Positions 12,060 through 22,952 of a DNA stretch of 64,000 bases are shown here, in pieces. Source of the DNA: Salvator merianae (taxonomy: Eukaryota; Chordata; Lepidosauria; Squamata; Teiidae); assembly GCA_003586115.2 (NCBI GenBank), contig QVOM02000091.1, positions 630,180 through 694,179 on the forward strand. Direction: 5' to 3'. A program made the translations under genes and the position numbers. The first letter of the stretch is position 1. Each line of letters starts with the position of its first letter. The notes under the pieces were generated by a model, which made no database searches, was not told the origin of the DNA, and saw only the letters and a program-made list of their open reading frames with translations.

Positions 12060-12430
12060 TGTGAGTTCTGGCATGACAGATAGCACTTGCAACTGTTTGA
12101 AGGTTTCATTAACATAGACAAGCAGCTATGGCAATGGGCTCGTTATGGGATGTAATGTACTTCACACACAAGTTCTGGAATTTGGGGTGTTACTGTAACC
12201 TGGGATGACTCAAACTGACCAATCATAAGGTGATGTACTAATGGGCTTCTCGAAGAATCTTCTGTAAGTGATATAAAATGCTGAACACCGCAAGGGGTGT
12301 GTGCTTGCTTTGGGAAACTATTCTCCTTGCACGACTTTTCTTTCTTTGCGCAAAGAATAAAAGGATTTTTATAATCTCCACCTCGGTGTGTTTAATTGGG
12401 CCTGGCGCACCGGGCAAACGCGCCCTTTAG
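12060..12430 (+). mobile_element. Solo LTR of an endogenous retrovirus (LTR 1)
   Basis: It has a TATA-like 'gatataaaatgc' near 12271, a polyadenylation signal (gaataaaagg) near 12355, and a U5-like segment 'ctcggtgtgtttaattgg' then 'gcgcaccgggcaaacgcgcc', as in gammaretrovirus-type LTRs. I see no adjacent primer-binding site or gag, so it looks like a solo or truncated LTR. The left edge is uncertain. Confidence 0.65.
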
Positions 12431-13024
12431 GGAAGAACAAGATCAGTCTGTAGAAGTGCATTAAAAGCCTCAGTTTTAATTGAAAATTGTAGCCTTAATC
12501 AGAAGGGCTCCTTTGATGCACCAAAATAAAAGCTGCAGGTTCTGTCTTATCTATTTTGTCTTTCTCTAACTACAATGCCTACATCCCTCCAAGGGCCCGA
12601 TCACACTCACCTCTCTTTCATGTATTTTTCTCCTTTGGGGTCAAACAGCACATGGAGAACAGTTAACATGATAAGGTGTTTTCCCCTATTTAGCATACCC
12701 TCCAACATGTGAAATTCAGATCTGGACTGGCTTTGGAGTGTCTGAAAGCCACAAGTTCCTGAAAGAGGCACTCTAGGAACATCAGAGCTGACTCTCCTCT
12801 ATGCCAGAAAGCTGTCCCCAAGGAACAAAGTGGAGTAAAAGGGGCTTTCCTAGAATATCCTTTTCAGGAGCTAAAACTGCATCTGCACACATTTTAAAAA
12901 AAACGAAACTCAAAAGCATCTTAGAGGTGATAGCATCTGGTTTTAATCCACATTAAAGGTCAGAAAATGCACTTTCAAAATGTGTCTTTTATCCTTCAAT
13001 GTGGATTAGAATGGAAACACTAGC

Positions 13025-13390
13025 TGTCAGGTCCAGAATGCCTGACATAGTTTAGGGTTGCCTATCACAAAGCTGATTGGGCAGAATCTCCAGGAAAAAC
13101 AAATGGTTCAGGCTGACTGGTCGGAATTCCCAGGTGGTGTGGCTGATTGGGTGGAATTCCCAGGGGGAGATGGATGGCATAAGCTGATTGGCCGGAATTC
13201 CCAGATGGCCTGGTACAGGCTGATTGGTGGAATTTCCTAGGGAGACAGATGGCATATGCTGATTGGGTATTGTAAACATGTAAATAGTATAAATGTGGTA
13301 GTTGTATGTGTTATGCTGAAAATACTTTTTTGATAAAAAAAGCAAGTTCCTACTTATTCCTATGAACTCTGGGTCCAGTCATTTTTTACA
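13025..13390 (+). mobile_element. Solo LTR with tandem CCAAT-box repeats (LTR 2)
   Basis: It begins tgtcagg and ends tttttaca (TG...CA). It is flanked by tagc on both sides (13021-13024 and 13392-13395), which fits a short target duplication. The U3 holds six copies of a ctgattgg-type unit near 13073, 13113, 13143, 13183, 13220 and 13259. All but the second keep an intact inverted CCAAT box. A TATA-like 'gtataaatg' (about 13287) and 'gataaaaaaagc' (about 13332) follow. No internal region is present. Confidence 0.7.
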
Positions 13391-14788
13391 GTAGCTGAGG
13401 TGAACATCACACTAGTGTCTGCATGGGCCTTTAAGCTGCTTTGGAAATGCTTTTTAAAAATGTGTGTGGATACACCTGAATGCTCCATACCCAAATTCAA
13501 GCTACCGGGAAACAGGCTTTCATCCAGAATTCAACCTCCCACCGTTGGCTCAGGGGTGCTGGCTGGCCTGGTTTACTCATAGGGAATAGAGAGGCCACAC
13601 CAGAGATGCCAGCAGGCCAAATGTGGTGAGGCTTGTGTACAAAGCCCAGGACCAACTTCTGGGTCCAGTAAGCAACTTCTACCCTGCCCTTAAGCTGTAC
13701 AATAAAGAGAGGTCCACATACTGCATAAGTAACTTGAAGGTGTCAGCAGGGTAGTTTGGGCCTATCCCATGCCATGCTGGGATGCCATCTGGATTGTGTG
13801 TGGGCCAGGCCAGCCCAACATTGGAAGCTGGGAACAAGAGATCCTGGACTCTGCAGTTGCTGGTCAGGGTGGGGGGTTGGTTGGGCACCCAAGAGCCCAG
13901 CTTAACCCCTTCTGATGCCTGTTCTTTAAGCTAGTCCATGAAGGAGTCAGAGGCCTCCCACATATTGGACTCGCCTAAGGAGAGGCAAGCCCCCAGCTAG
14001 CACACTCTGTCTGCTAAGTGGCCAAAATGGCCGCCTAGACCAGGATACAAACAGACCTTTTTAAAAATGTCTACCTGCTGTCCAGGGGCCACTAGAACAG
14101 AACAGGGAGGTGTGCAGAAGGGGTCCCGCAGGCCAGAAACTTTAATTCCTGGCTACCAGAGCCCTCACAGTAGGCTCTAAAACTTGAGTGAGCTTTGGAG
14201 CAGCACAAGGCAGGTTGGTTGAGGAGCTGTCCAGAATGGGATGTGCAAGTGTGGACGGCCTGGTCCTGGGACCACTCCAGCTGGGAATCCAATCCAGTAG
14301 GAGTGGTTCCAATCGCAAAAGTTCAGTTCAAACGCCCTTAGAGAGACAGCAGGTCATGGGGAAAATTATTTTTCCTTCATATATTTGGGTGCAATCAGAC
14401 AAGGCTTTTTTCAAAAGCCTTTAAGAAATAGAGTCCCTTCTGTAGACGTGCCAAAAATGCTATTCAAACAGTTAAAGGAATAAGTGCCCAAAAGCCTACC
14501 TCATTTTTTCCACACTGCAATCTTGTTTGCCTCCAAGTCTGGCAACGCCTTCCTTGACAATGTGTGCTCTTCACTGATTGACCTTTCAACTGCCCAGCTT
14601 TCTGTGACTATGATTGTTGGCAAGCAGAAGGTGGTGATTAAAAATTCTGACAATGGGCCTGTTTACACTTTCAACGCTAGAATGTTCTAATTAGCAGGGT
14701 TCGGGCTGGCCAGGATCAGGTATGGTGGGGAGTATTCACACCTGTTAGTGCTGGAACACTTTGCGAGCTGACCAGCTGGGGAAGCAAT

Positions 14789-14968
14789 GGCCTTTTCTGC
14801 ACTTGGATTTATTCTGAACTATATCCCGGAATAGGGACCTGCTATCCTCATGCTAGTGCAGATTATAGAAAGCCTCAGGTGGTGCCTGTCATAGTTCGTA
14901 GTAGCATGCCGATGGCAGATCCCTATTCCAAGATATAATCTGGAATAAGGTCAAGTGCAGAAACGGCC
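14789..14968. mobile_element. Nested palindromic MITE
   Basis: The ends are ggccttttctgcac and gtgcagaaacggcc. It is the same unit as 3886-4055 and 58909-59085. It interrupts the host element between 'ggggaagcaat' and 'aatatgaatgg'. Confidence 0.75.
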
Positions 14969-15241
14969 AATATGAATGGGAGTGCACTAGCTAGGTGGCC
15001 ATTCCTGGACCCACAGGAGCTGTGTCCAGACATGTATCCAAACCCAGAGGACCTGTGTCTGAACATGTGTCCGGAATGGTCACCAGGGTCCGGACCCCAG
15101 AGTTCAAACCTGGGTTCGAGTCATCTGATGGCACAGGCATGCCACGCAGGCCCCGCCCCATCATCATTCCAAACCAGGAAGTGGTCCGAATGCACCTTTC
15201 CTGATCCTCACCTGATCATGCAAGTCAGCTTCGAGACTACA

Positions 15242-15385
15242 GGGGCCTTTCTGCACTTTCTACCTTAGAATGGGATAATTATGGTTCAGCTGCTCCTGGT
15301 ATAGCTGTGGAGTGCTTCACAGCTGTACCAAGAGCAGCTGGACTATAATAATCCCATTCTAAGATAGAAAGTGCAGAAAGGCCCC
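15242..15385. mobile_element. Nested near-perfect palindromic MITE (144 bp)
   Basis: The arms start ggggcctttctgcac and end gtgcagaaaggcccc, with pairing through 'cagctgctcctggta'. A sister copy is at 59179-59318. It sits in the host element between 'gagactaca' and 'agttttcttgacc'; the empty copy near 58020-58050 reads straight through. Confidence 0.8.
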
Positions 15386-15960
15386 AGTTTTCTTGACCAC
15401 AGCTGGTAGGCTTCAGGTGAGCATCAGGTGGGCTTCAGTAGATTTTGGACCAGCTGGGCTGTTTGCAGGTGCGAATACTCCATTCCAGCGAGTGTCCTAG
15501 AATGTTCCACTTGCTAATTGCAAGCAGGCCCAGAGAAGAGAAGTAGTCCCTTGGCCATGCTTTCTGTCGGAGTCCAGAGTTATGTGAGTTGCACGATCAA
15601 TCCTGCAGCCCACTATGCAGATATCCACTGATACGCTTGAAGTAAGTATTCTGTTGCTTGTATTTAAGTAAAGCTGCATTCACATGTAGCAAAAAAAAAA
15701 AAGTGACTTAAAAGCACCTTAAGAGACATTCCACTTCTTATCTACCTTTTCTAGCCTTGAATGTTCATGGCAGGAGCAAAGGCAGGCTGGCATGTGAATG
15801 ATGCCACCTGTGAACTGTCCCTACACCACTTCAGAGATGCTTTTTTAAACTGTTCATGAGGGGGAAGGGACAGACTGATGTGTGAATTATTCTACCTGTG
15901 AAGCATTTCTAAGCAGTCTGAGAAGTACTTTTTTTTTAACTGGGTATGAATGCAGCCTAA

Positions 15961-16411
15961 GGGTCTGTTCATGCTTACCTCTTAGTCCGCTCACTGGTGA
16001 GGCCTGTCTACACTGGGGAACCACAGCAACTCACCAGAAGTTGCTGCAGGCTCCCTCAAAGCCACCCAGAGGTGGACTGCTAAAAAGCAGTCCACCTGCT
16101 TACCAGGAGCGAATAGCTCACTCCTGAATGCTGCGTCCACACCCTCTTCTGGGTGTGCCATAGTGAGTTGGCGTGGCAGTGCAGCTGTGGCTGTGTCTAT
16201 GGTTATGGCTGCGCAGTCGTGTGGAACATCGTGGCAATGATATGCACACACCAGATGTTGCTATGGATGTTGCCATGGCGACGCAGCCTGCCCTGGTCAT
16301 CCATATTTTCCAGCACTTGACGTGCAGACGGCCGCCACCATGCTGGATCTTTACCAGCCTAGTATGGTATTGTTATGCCATACTAGGCTGGTAAGTGAAA
16401 ACCCAGCCTAA
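15961..16411. mobile_element. MITE, GGCCTGTTC-terminus group
   Basis: It starts gggtctgttcatgcttacc. It ends with a tight hairpin at about 16353-16393 (arms 'accagcctagtatgg' and 'ccatactaggctggt') followed by gtaagtgaaaacccagcc. A partial related unit follows at about 16413-16610. Confidence 0.65.
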
Positions 16412-17141
16412 GGACCTGTTTCTACTTACTTTGTAGCGAGTGTCTGCAGCTGCTCCTGGGCACTTCTAGCTCTGGACAGCTAAAATGCTGTCCACAGCTT
16501 GACCAGGAGCAGCTGGATTGCTCCTGGTCAGCAGCATTCACAACTTGTTCTGGGTGCGAACGCTGTGAGCGTGTTCTGCTTGCCATGTTAATAGTAGTAG
16601 TTGTAATAGTTTTGCTTGTCATGTAGTAGTAGTAATAATCATAATAATTTTGCTAGGAATCTTTTTCATAATAAAAAGGTGTAAAGTCATGAATGTCATT
16701 CCATCGTAGAAGAAGTCTAAGAGTATTAGAAAGAGTTTACTGAGTCAAAATAATGGGCCATTACCTGCCGTAGTCTGAACTAGATGACAGGTTCCTCTTC
16801 TGGGATATAATCTGGAATAAGGCCCAGTGTAGAAAGTGTCTGAGACCTCTAGCTTTTTTAAAAAAAAAAAAAAAACTTAACTAGACTTGCAGGAAATAGA
16901 AGCCAGAGCACTTTCTTTTTTTCTGAAGTTACTGGACAAAAGTTAAATCAAAAGGAACTTCTGTTTTCAGTTCTGATTCTGGCATAATGATTTATTTCCT
17001 CCCCAGCCTCGGAAATCCCCCCACCCACCAAGCCCGACAAACTCCACAGAGCCAGGCAGTTGGTTTTTCTGCTCATTATGTGTTTTGCTTGAATACTTCA
17101 GAGGGACAGAAAATTCAGCCCGGTTGGTTTCACATAGAAAG

Positions 17142-17149
17142 CTATAAAG
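17142..17149 (+). promoter_or_regulatory. Candidate TATA box upstream of TRAF exon 1
   Basis: The sequence ctataaag lies in a non-repetitive stretch 55-62 bp before the ATG at 17204. This spacing suits transcription starting near 17172 and translation from 17204. It is a sequence match only. Confidence 0.3.
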
Positions 17150-17170
17150 CTTCAGTCAAAAGACAGGCAC

Positions 17171-17208
17171 ATGCTGGGCAAGGGAGACGCTTTCAAGGAG
17201 ACAATGAG
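17171..17208 (+). CDS. TRAF gene candidate exon 1 (start codon)
   Basis: Two in-frame ATGs, at 17171 and 17204, precede a donor (atgag/gtacgt, GT at 17209-17210). The exon ends with two bases of a codon, and exon 2 supplies the one base needed, so the junction reads Met-Ser-Cys. The longer start adds MLGKGDAFKET. The surrounding 16980-17340 is not recognisably repeat and has a TATA-like box at 17142. There is no domain evidence; the support is phase, position and a non-repeat context, and a chance phase match is one in three. Confidence 0.35.
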
Positions 17209-20200
17209 GTACGTGGCTTGCGGCAATTTTGTGCTTTCTTAAAACCTGCCCGCCGATTCGTTGCAAGGTTTGCTCCCTTGAGAAAGGGCAGAAGGGCTTG
17301 CTTTATCTGCCTTTCTCTTGTGAATTGCTTTGACTGAGCAAGCTGAGTGTGTGTGTTTAATTGTGTGGATGTATTCTTTTTTTTTTTTTTTTTTGCCACT
17401 AAACATTTTCCCAGTACTTATTAGTCTCCTGTATCAGAGTTTGAAAAAACAAACTTTTGTTTGTGCTAATGACGATTGTGGCAAGGTCGCTACAGCTGTA
17501 GGCACGCAAGGCTGTGCCCTAAGAAAAATCCAGTGAGGCCCTCTTGGCTGTGCTACCTCCTTCACCAGTTTAAGGGGGTGGCAACACGTGGGAGGGCCTT
17601 CTTGGTGATAGCCCCCAGACTGTGGATCAGTCTCCCCTCAGAGATGCATCAGGCACCCTCATATGAATTCAAATGACTGGTGAAGAAGTACCTCCCTGTC
17701 TTCAGCTGAGGAAACAGCATCCTCTCCCCATGCAGGCACTATTATTGTCTTCGATAATCTATTGTATCTGATTTTATAGAGATTTTATTGGGACCCATCC
17801 TGAGACCTATGGGTGTAGTATGGGATAGAAAAGGAAGGAAGGAAGGAAGGAAGGAAGGAAGGAAGGAAGGAAGGAAGGAAGGAAGAAAGAAAGGAAGAAA
17901 GGAAGAAAGGAAGGAAGGAAGGAAGGAAGGAAGGAAGGAAGGAAGACCACAATTTTTTTCTCAGCTGGAGAAGCCCTATAAATTTAAAATGAACCTACTA
18001 AAAACAATAACAACATCTGAAAGTAGGGAGAGAAAGCTGTTTCCTCAGCCACAAGGGCAGGGTAAATAAATGCGCCTTCACCAATCTCCTAGGAGTATAC
18101 AGTAAATGTGCCTAACACACTTCAGGGGAGAGTCTATTCCACAGTCGGGGAACTACCACCAAGAAGGCCTTATGTCAGGTCCCCACCCTTTTAACTTGCT
18201 GAAGGTGCTGCTGCAGTCAGGAGGGCCCCACCTGTAGATCTTAAGACCACAGGTAGATATTTGGGGCCCATGCTATTTAGGACCTTATAAGTTAAAGTTA
18301 ACATCTTGAATTGGGTTTAGTAACGAATTGGCAGCCAGCGTAGCTCTTTTAAAACTGGTGTGATGTGCCTCTGGCCAGCCTTCTGCACCAGCTGCAGCTT
18401 CCAAACTATCTTCAAGGGCAGCCCCACAAGGACCACATTACAGTAGTCCAATCTGGAAGTTACCAGAGCATGGACTACTGCGGCAAAATCATCTCTGTCC
18501 AGAAAACGTTATAGCTGATGAACCAGCCATAGCCAGAAGTAGACATTCTTGGCCACCACCTCTACCTGAGCTTCAAGAGTCAGTGCAGAATCCAAGAGCA
18601 CCCCCAGATTCACATCTGCCTGTTCCAAGGCAATACAGTCCCAGCTGAGAACATGATGCCTCTCTTCTTCATGGACCCAAAACTCAGTGACACACAGCAC
18701 CTCTTTCTTGTCTGGATTCAGCTTTAACTTATTGGCCCCTGTTTGGCAGGCCCCTATTCCTGGATATAATCCGGAATAAGGCCCATTGCAGAAAGGACCT
18801 AATACTTCTTTTCCTAGGGCCCAGTCACACCGAAGTTTTAATCCAGCTTCAGTACACTTTCAGACTGAGAGAACATATCAGAGATATAACAAGATGTTTT
18901 CTTTCAGCATAATCTAACTCAAAAAAATCTACCTTTGAGTTATATAGTGTGGACAGAAAATGATTAGTTACTTTGCTGATGTGTTCTTTCAGTCCAAGAG
19001 TGGACTGAAGCTGGATTAAAACATAAGAACATAAGAGGAGCCTTGCTGGATCAGGCCACAGCCCATCTAGTCCAGCATTCTGTTTCACACAGTGGCCCAC
19101 CAATTGCTTCTGGGCATTCTCAAGCAGAAGATAAAGGGAAAACCTTCACCTGCTCTTGACTCCCCACAAATGGCTTTACAGACATCCTGCCTGTCTTTCC
19201 AACCTGGAGGCAGTACCTAGGCATCTATTCTAATACATATGTGTGACTGGGCCTCTAGCCTAACTCTTCTGTTCCTGGTACCATATACTCCCCCTGCCCA
19301 TCACCACCACAGCAATGATAGCCCTCTAGGACAATTCATCCCCCTTCTTTTGCATATTCCTGAAAAATGTATCATTTCCTTTACAATTATGCAAACACAA
19401 TTTTTAGATACTTAGTCAGTTGTACTGATCACACCCTCAACTGAGGCTGCCTCCAGGGGGCAAGAGGCAATGCAGAATCTAAACAAGATACTAAGATTGC
19501 CTCTTGCTATGTCCTATTAGCTGCAAGCATGAGCCCCCAGCTTACCTGTGTGTCTGGTGGGCAGCATATGAAATTGGCACATTGGGGACTTACCAGAACC
19601 CCCTTTTGTTGTTGTTTTTCATTTATTTGCTTGGCTCCTGTAAGTCCCCAGTCGTTTATGCTGCTTGCCAGAAACACAGGTAAGCAGGGCTATTACAGGA
19701 AATCCATGCTTCTAGTTTTGGAAGTCCAAATTGCATTCCAGTATTGGAATCTTCCACTATTATATCCCGGTCTAGTCATCATTTGGAACTTATCTATCTG
19801 GCTTGTCCATTATCTTTCGCTTCTGCTTTTTTCAACCTTGTCAAGCATAGTCATTTTTTCTGGGCCACCATTGCTATGCCCAAAGTGTGCTTCCTTGGGC
19901 ACTCTATCAGATTTAAGAAAATAATTAATCCATGTTTGTTGCCTTATTTAGTATATTTTTTGCGCCACTGTTCTGGTAAGTTATTCAGGTGGATTAAGCT
20001 TCGCATAACAGACAAATGGAAGAGACCCTGGGCAGGCCAGCTTTAGAAGATACAGTAATGGATTTACCTTCCTGCCTGGGCTGCCTCTTTTCTGTACCAA
20101 CCACAGAATGAAAAAATACTGGGCAATGCTAGCTGCCATCAAACCTGTTATTACCCTTATGTTAACTATCTGACCCCATGTTCCTCTGCCATTTAAAAAC

Positions 20201-22892
20201 TGGCTTCTTCTGTGGCATTTCTCTCTCCATGTGTGCTAAATGCAAGGTTTCAAGCAAAATTTTACTTGCATGAGGCATTAGTACCATGACTTTAAACGGC
20301 AATAACTTTCCCTTAGGGACCCTCCAGTCTATAAGAGGAAGCACTGACTCCTTTGTAGAATTGGTGTTGTTTCTCTTTCACAATCCTAGGAGGTCATCAG
20401 ATTGCCTAAACACACCATTTCCAGCCATGTGGCACCCTGTACAACCTCAAATATGACCAATTAAGCAAGCACTTGCTATGCAATTAGGGGCAAAACCCAA
20501 AAGTTCCAAGATAATTCAATCCAAAATAAGTATAGTGTATTGTATAATTCAAATCATAAATGATATTACATTGTATTTAAAAACAATGTCAAACTGCACT
20601 AATGTGCAGTGAAGACAATCATTAAACAGAAATCATGGTGAAATTAAACTGACACAGAAATTAAATGACTGTCCACATCCAGCTGCTGTTCTCTGTAATT
20701 CATAATAAACTTGCACTGATTTCTGCACAATACTGATTCAAGTGTAGTCCTGTTGTGAAGAGGGTTTTTTTTAATTTATTGCTCATAGAATTTGCCATTG
20801 AAAAAGACTTTCTGCTGAAAAATGTTTAGCTGGGTTGCATAAATTGTACAGGAACCTGACCAGTCACAATTCTACAAAACCTCCTGTCCTTCTGGCATTT
20901 GCACTCCACACATCCAGGGATAAGAGAAGTCCCATCTTCAGATCCCTAGGCTCCATCCATATGGTGGAAATACCGTGCCATTTTGGCACTGCTGTGGTGG
21001 GGTTGCCACATGTATCTGTGGCAACCCCAACATAGCTACGCTATATCCCCTCTAAAATGTGTTATTCCCTATTTCAGGAAAACCCAAATCTGATGGAGGG
21101 CTTTCCCAACATAGTGTGGTCATTTACCTTTGTAAAAGGAGCCACCATAATTGCCCTGGCCACTGTGCATGCATGTGGACTGAAAAAGATGGCCGCACAT
21201 GCACAGTGGTGGCGTTGCACACTTTCGGGTATTTCGTGTTGGTGAAATACTTGGATGTGGTGTCCACTGCAGATGCAAATGGACTAGGAATTGCCGGCCA
21301 CCACTGCACATGTGGGATAATTATCCCATTCTAAGGTCGAATAGACCCTGCAGCGCAGACAGTGTCCGCACTGCGGGATGCTAATTACTTAGCTGAAGCA
21401 GACTACCAGCATTCGTAGTGTGAATGCAGATAGCTTTACCCAATCCTCACCATGGCAGCAGCCAGGAAGCATCCAGCCGCTGCCATGGCAACCGGCAGGC
21501 CTGTGCTGTGCACAGGTGTGATGAGCCAATTGCGCAGGTGTGATCAGCCCTTCACACTGGCCTGAATGCCGCAATGCCAGGTAAGTGTGAATGCATCTTA
21601 CCAGGAAGTGACTATCATCTCCCAGTTAGGTTGTGGAACACTGATTAGTGCTTCACAGGTAGTAGCAATTGGAAGCGGTTGTAGCCTGCTCCCAGCTGTT
21701 CAGGCCTCCGCAAGGTGCGGAAGCACTTGACTAGCAAGCATTTTTGACACTTGCCAGCAGCAAGAGCAAACAGGCCCAAAGTTCTTGGGATTTGTACATC
21801 TCCATTCTGGCTGCCCATGAACTGCTGGGCCTGATTGATTTTGCCAGCCTTGTTTAAGTGTTTTATTGTTTTGCTATTGGGTTTGAATGACTATTGTGAG
21901 GAGTTCTTGCTTGATTTATTTATTTTTAACTCCATTATTCACTCCAAGATTAGCAATGAGCAAGATGCTGACTTGAATGCCTTGTACACCATTTGTGGTA
22001 ACCATCCCCCTCTTTCATGAGGGCTGGACTTATTAGGTGGAAAAACTAATAAACTGAACTTTGGAGATAGGGAAGCAGTGCCTCAGCTCTAAACATCTAC
22101 CTCTCACTTCTGGCTCCCTCCTGGCCTTTTTGGTCCATTCTGCACTGGGAATTAGATCAACCACTGTCTGTTCTAGGCCTATGATGTCCACACACTAGTG
22201 TGGGCCAGCAGGGGCTCCACCCCCTTAGTATGGTCGGTCTGCATTGGACTAGGCTGTGGTCCAGGATAGGGCACCAAAGTGGCACCATATCCTGATCCAG
22301 AGGAAAACCTTTTTAAAGTAGTCCAGAAACAAGCTACTTGCACTCAGCATCTTTTTGGCAGTGCACCAGGAAATGGCACCAGAATTGGGGATGCCACTGA
22401 AAAGGCCCCAGTCAGCAGCTTCGAAGGACAGGAACTTTTGTTCCCAACCTTTTATGGCTGGGCCAGGGTGGGCTGTCTGAATGCGGCTGGATCAGAACCA
22501 GAACACAAGCAACCCATCTCACCTTGAGACAGGTTGCCTATCCTGGGCTGAGGCATCCCACCTTAGCACAGGATAGCTATGGAGAATGCAGAGACAGTCT
22601 TTCTCCCATTTATAGGCCTGGCAGGCACCAGGGAAGATCCAGCAGGCCCCAAGTTGCATTAGGCCTTGTGATGGTAGCATTGTCCAACCTGATGTAATGA
22701 CAGACTGGGGGCAGCCATTAGTAAGAGGACGGCTGAGGTAGGTGCCAACTTCAGATCTCCTACTTGTAGGGCCAAATGAGAGGGTGTTCATAAGAGAGAT
22801 GGGTATGATTGGCTTGAATAATTTACAACAATTTGAGCCATCAGCTAGTACAGTACATCCCTTGCCTGGAATCTGAAGATAAAAGGAGGGTT

Positions 22893-22952
<60 letters not shown>

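Larger units (their letters stand above)
14655..15531. mobile_element. GGGCCTGTT-terminus element carrying two nested MITEs
   Basis: The host element starts gggcctgtttacac and ends near caagcaggcc. It matches, in opposite orientation, the element at 57882-58400, which lacks the two insertions. The insertions are at 14789-14968 and 15242-15385, so the 57882 copy serves as the empty site for both. Confidence 0.7.
3674..17140. other. Intergenic region between MPIG6B and the TRAF gene
   Basis: This 13.5-kb divergent intergenic region is largely repeats, listed separately: MITEs, a CR1, SINEs, LINE tails and two LTRs. I see no conserved exon between 3674 and 17140. The open frames there fall inside repeats or lack domain features. 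The stretches at 7260-7380, 8040-8560 and 11240-12050 hold nothing I can name. Confidence 0.6.

Noticed and set aside
16987..17337. 116-codon open frame around the candidate TRAF exon 1
   Set aside because: It has no domain, continues through the donor at 17209 and is in a different frame from the exon that fits the TRAF gene.
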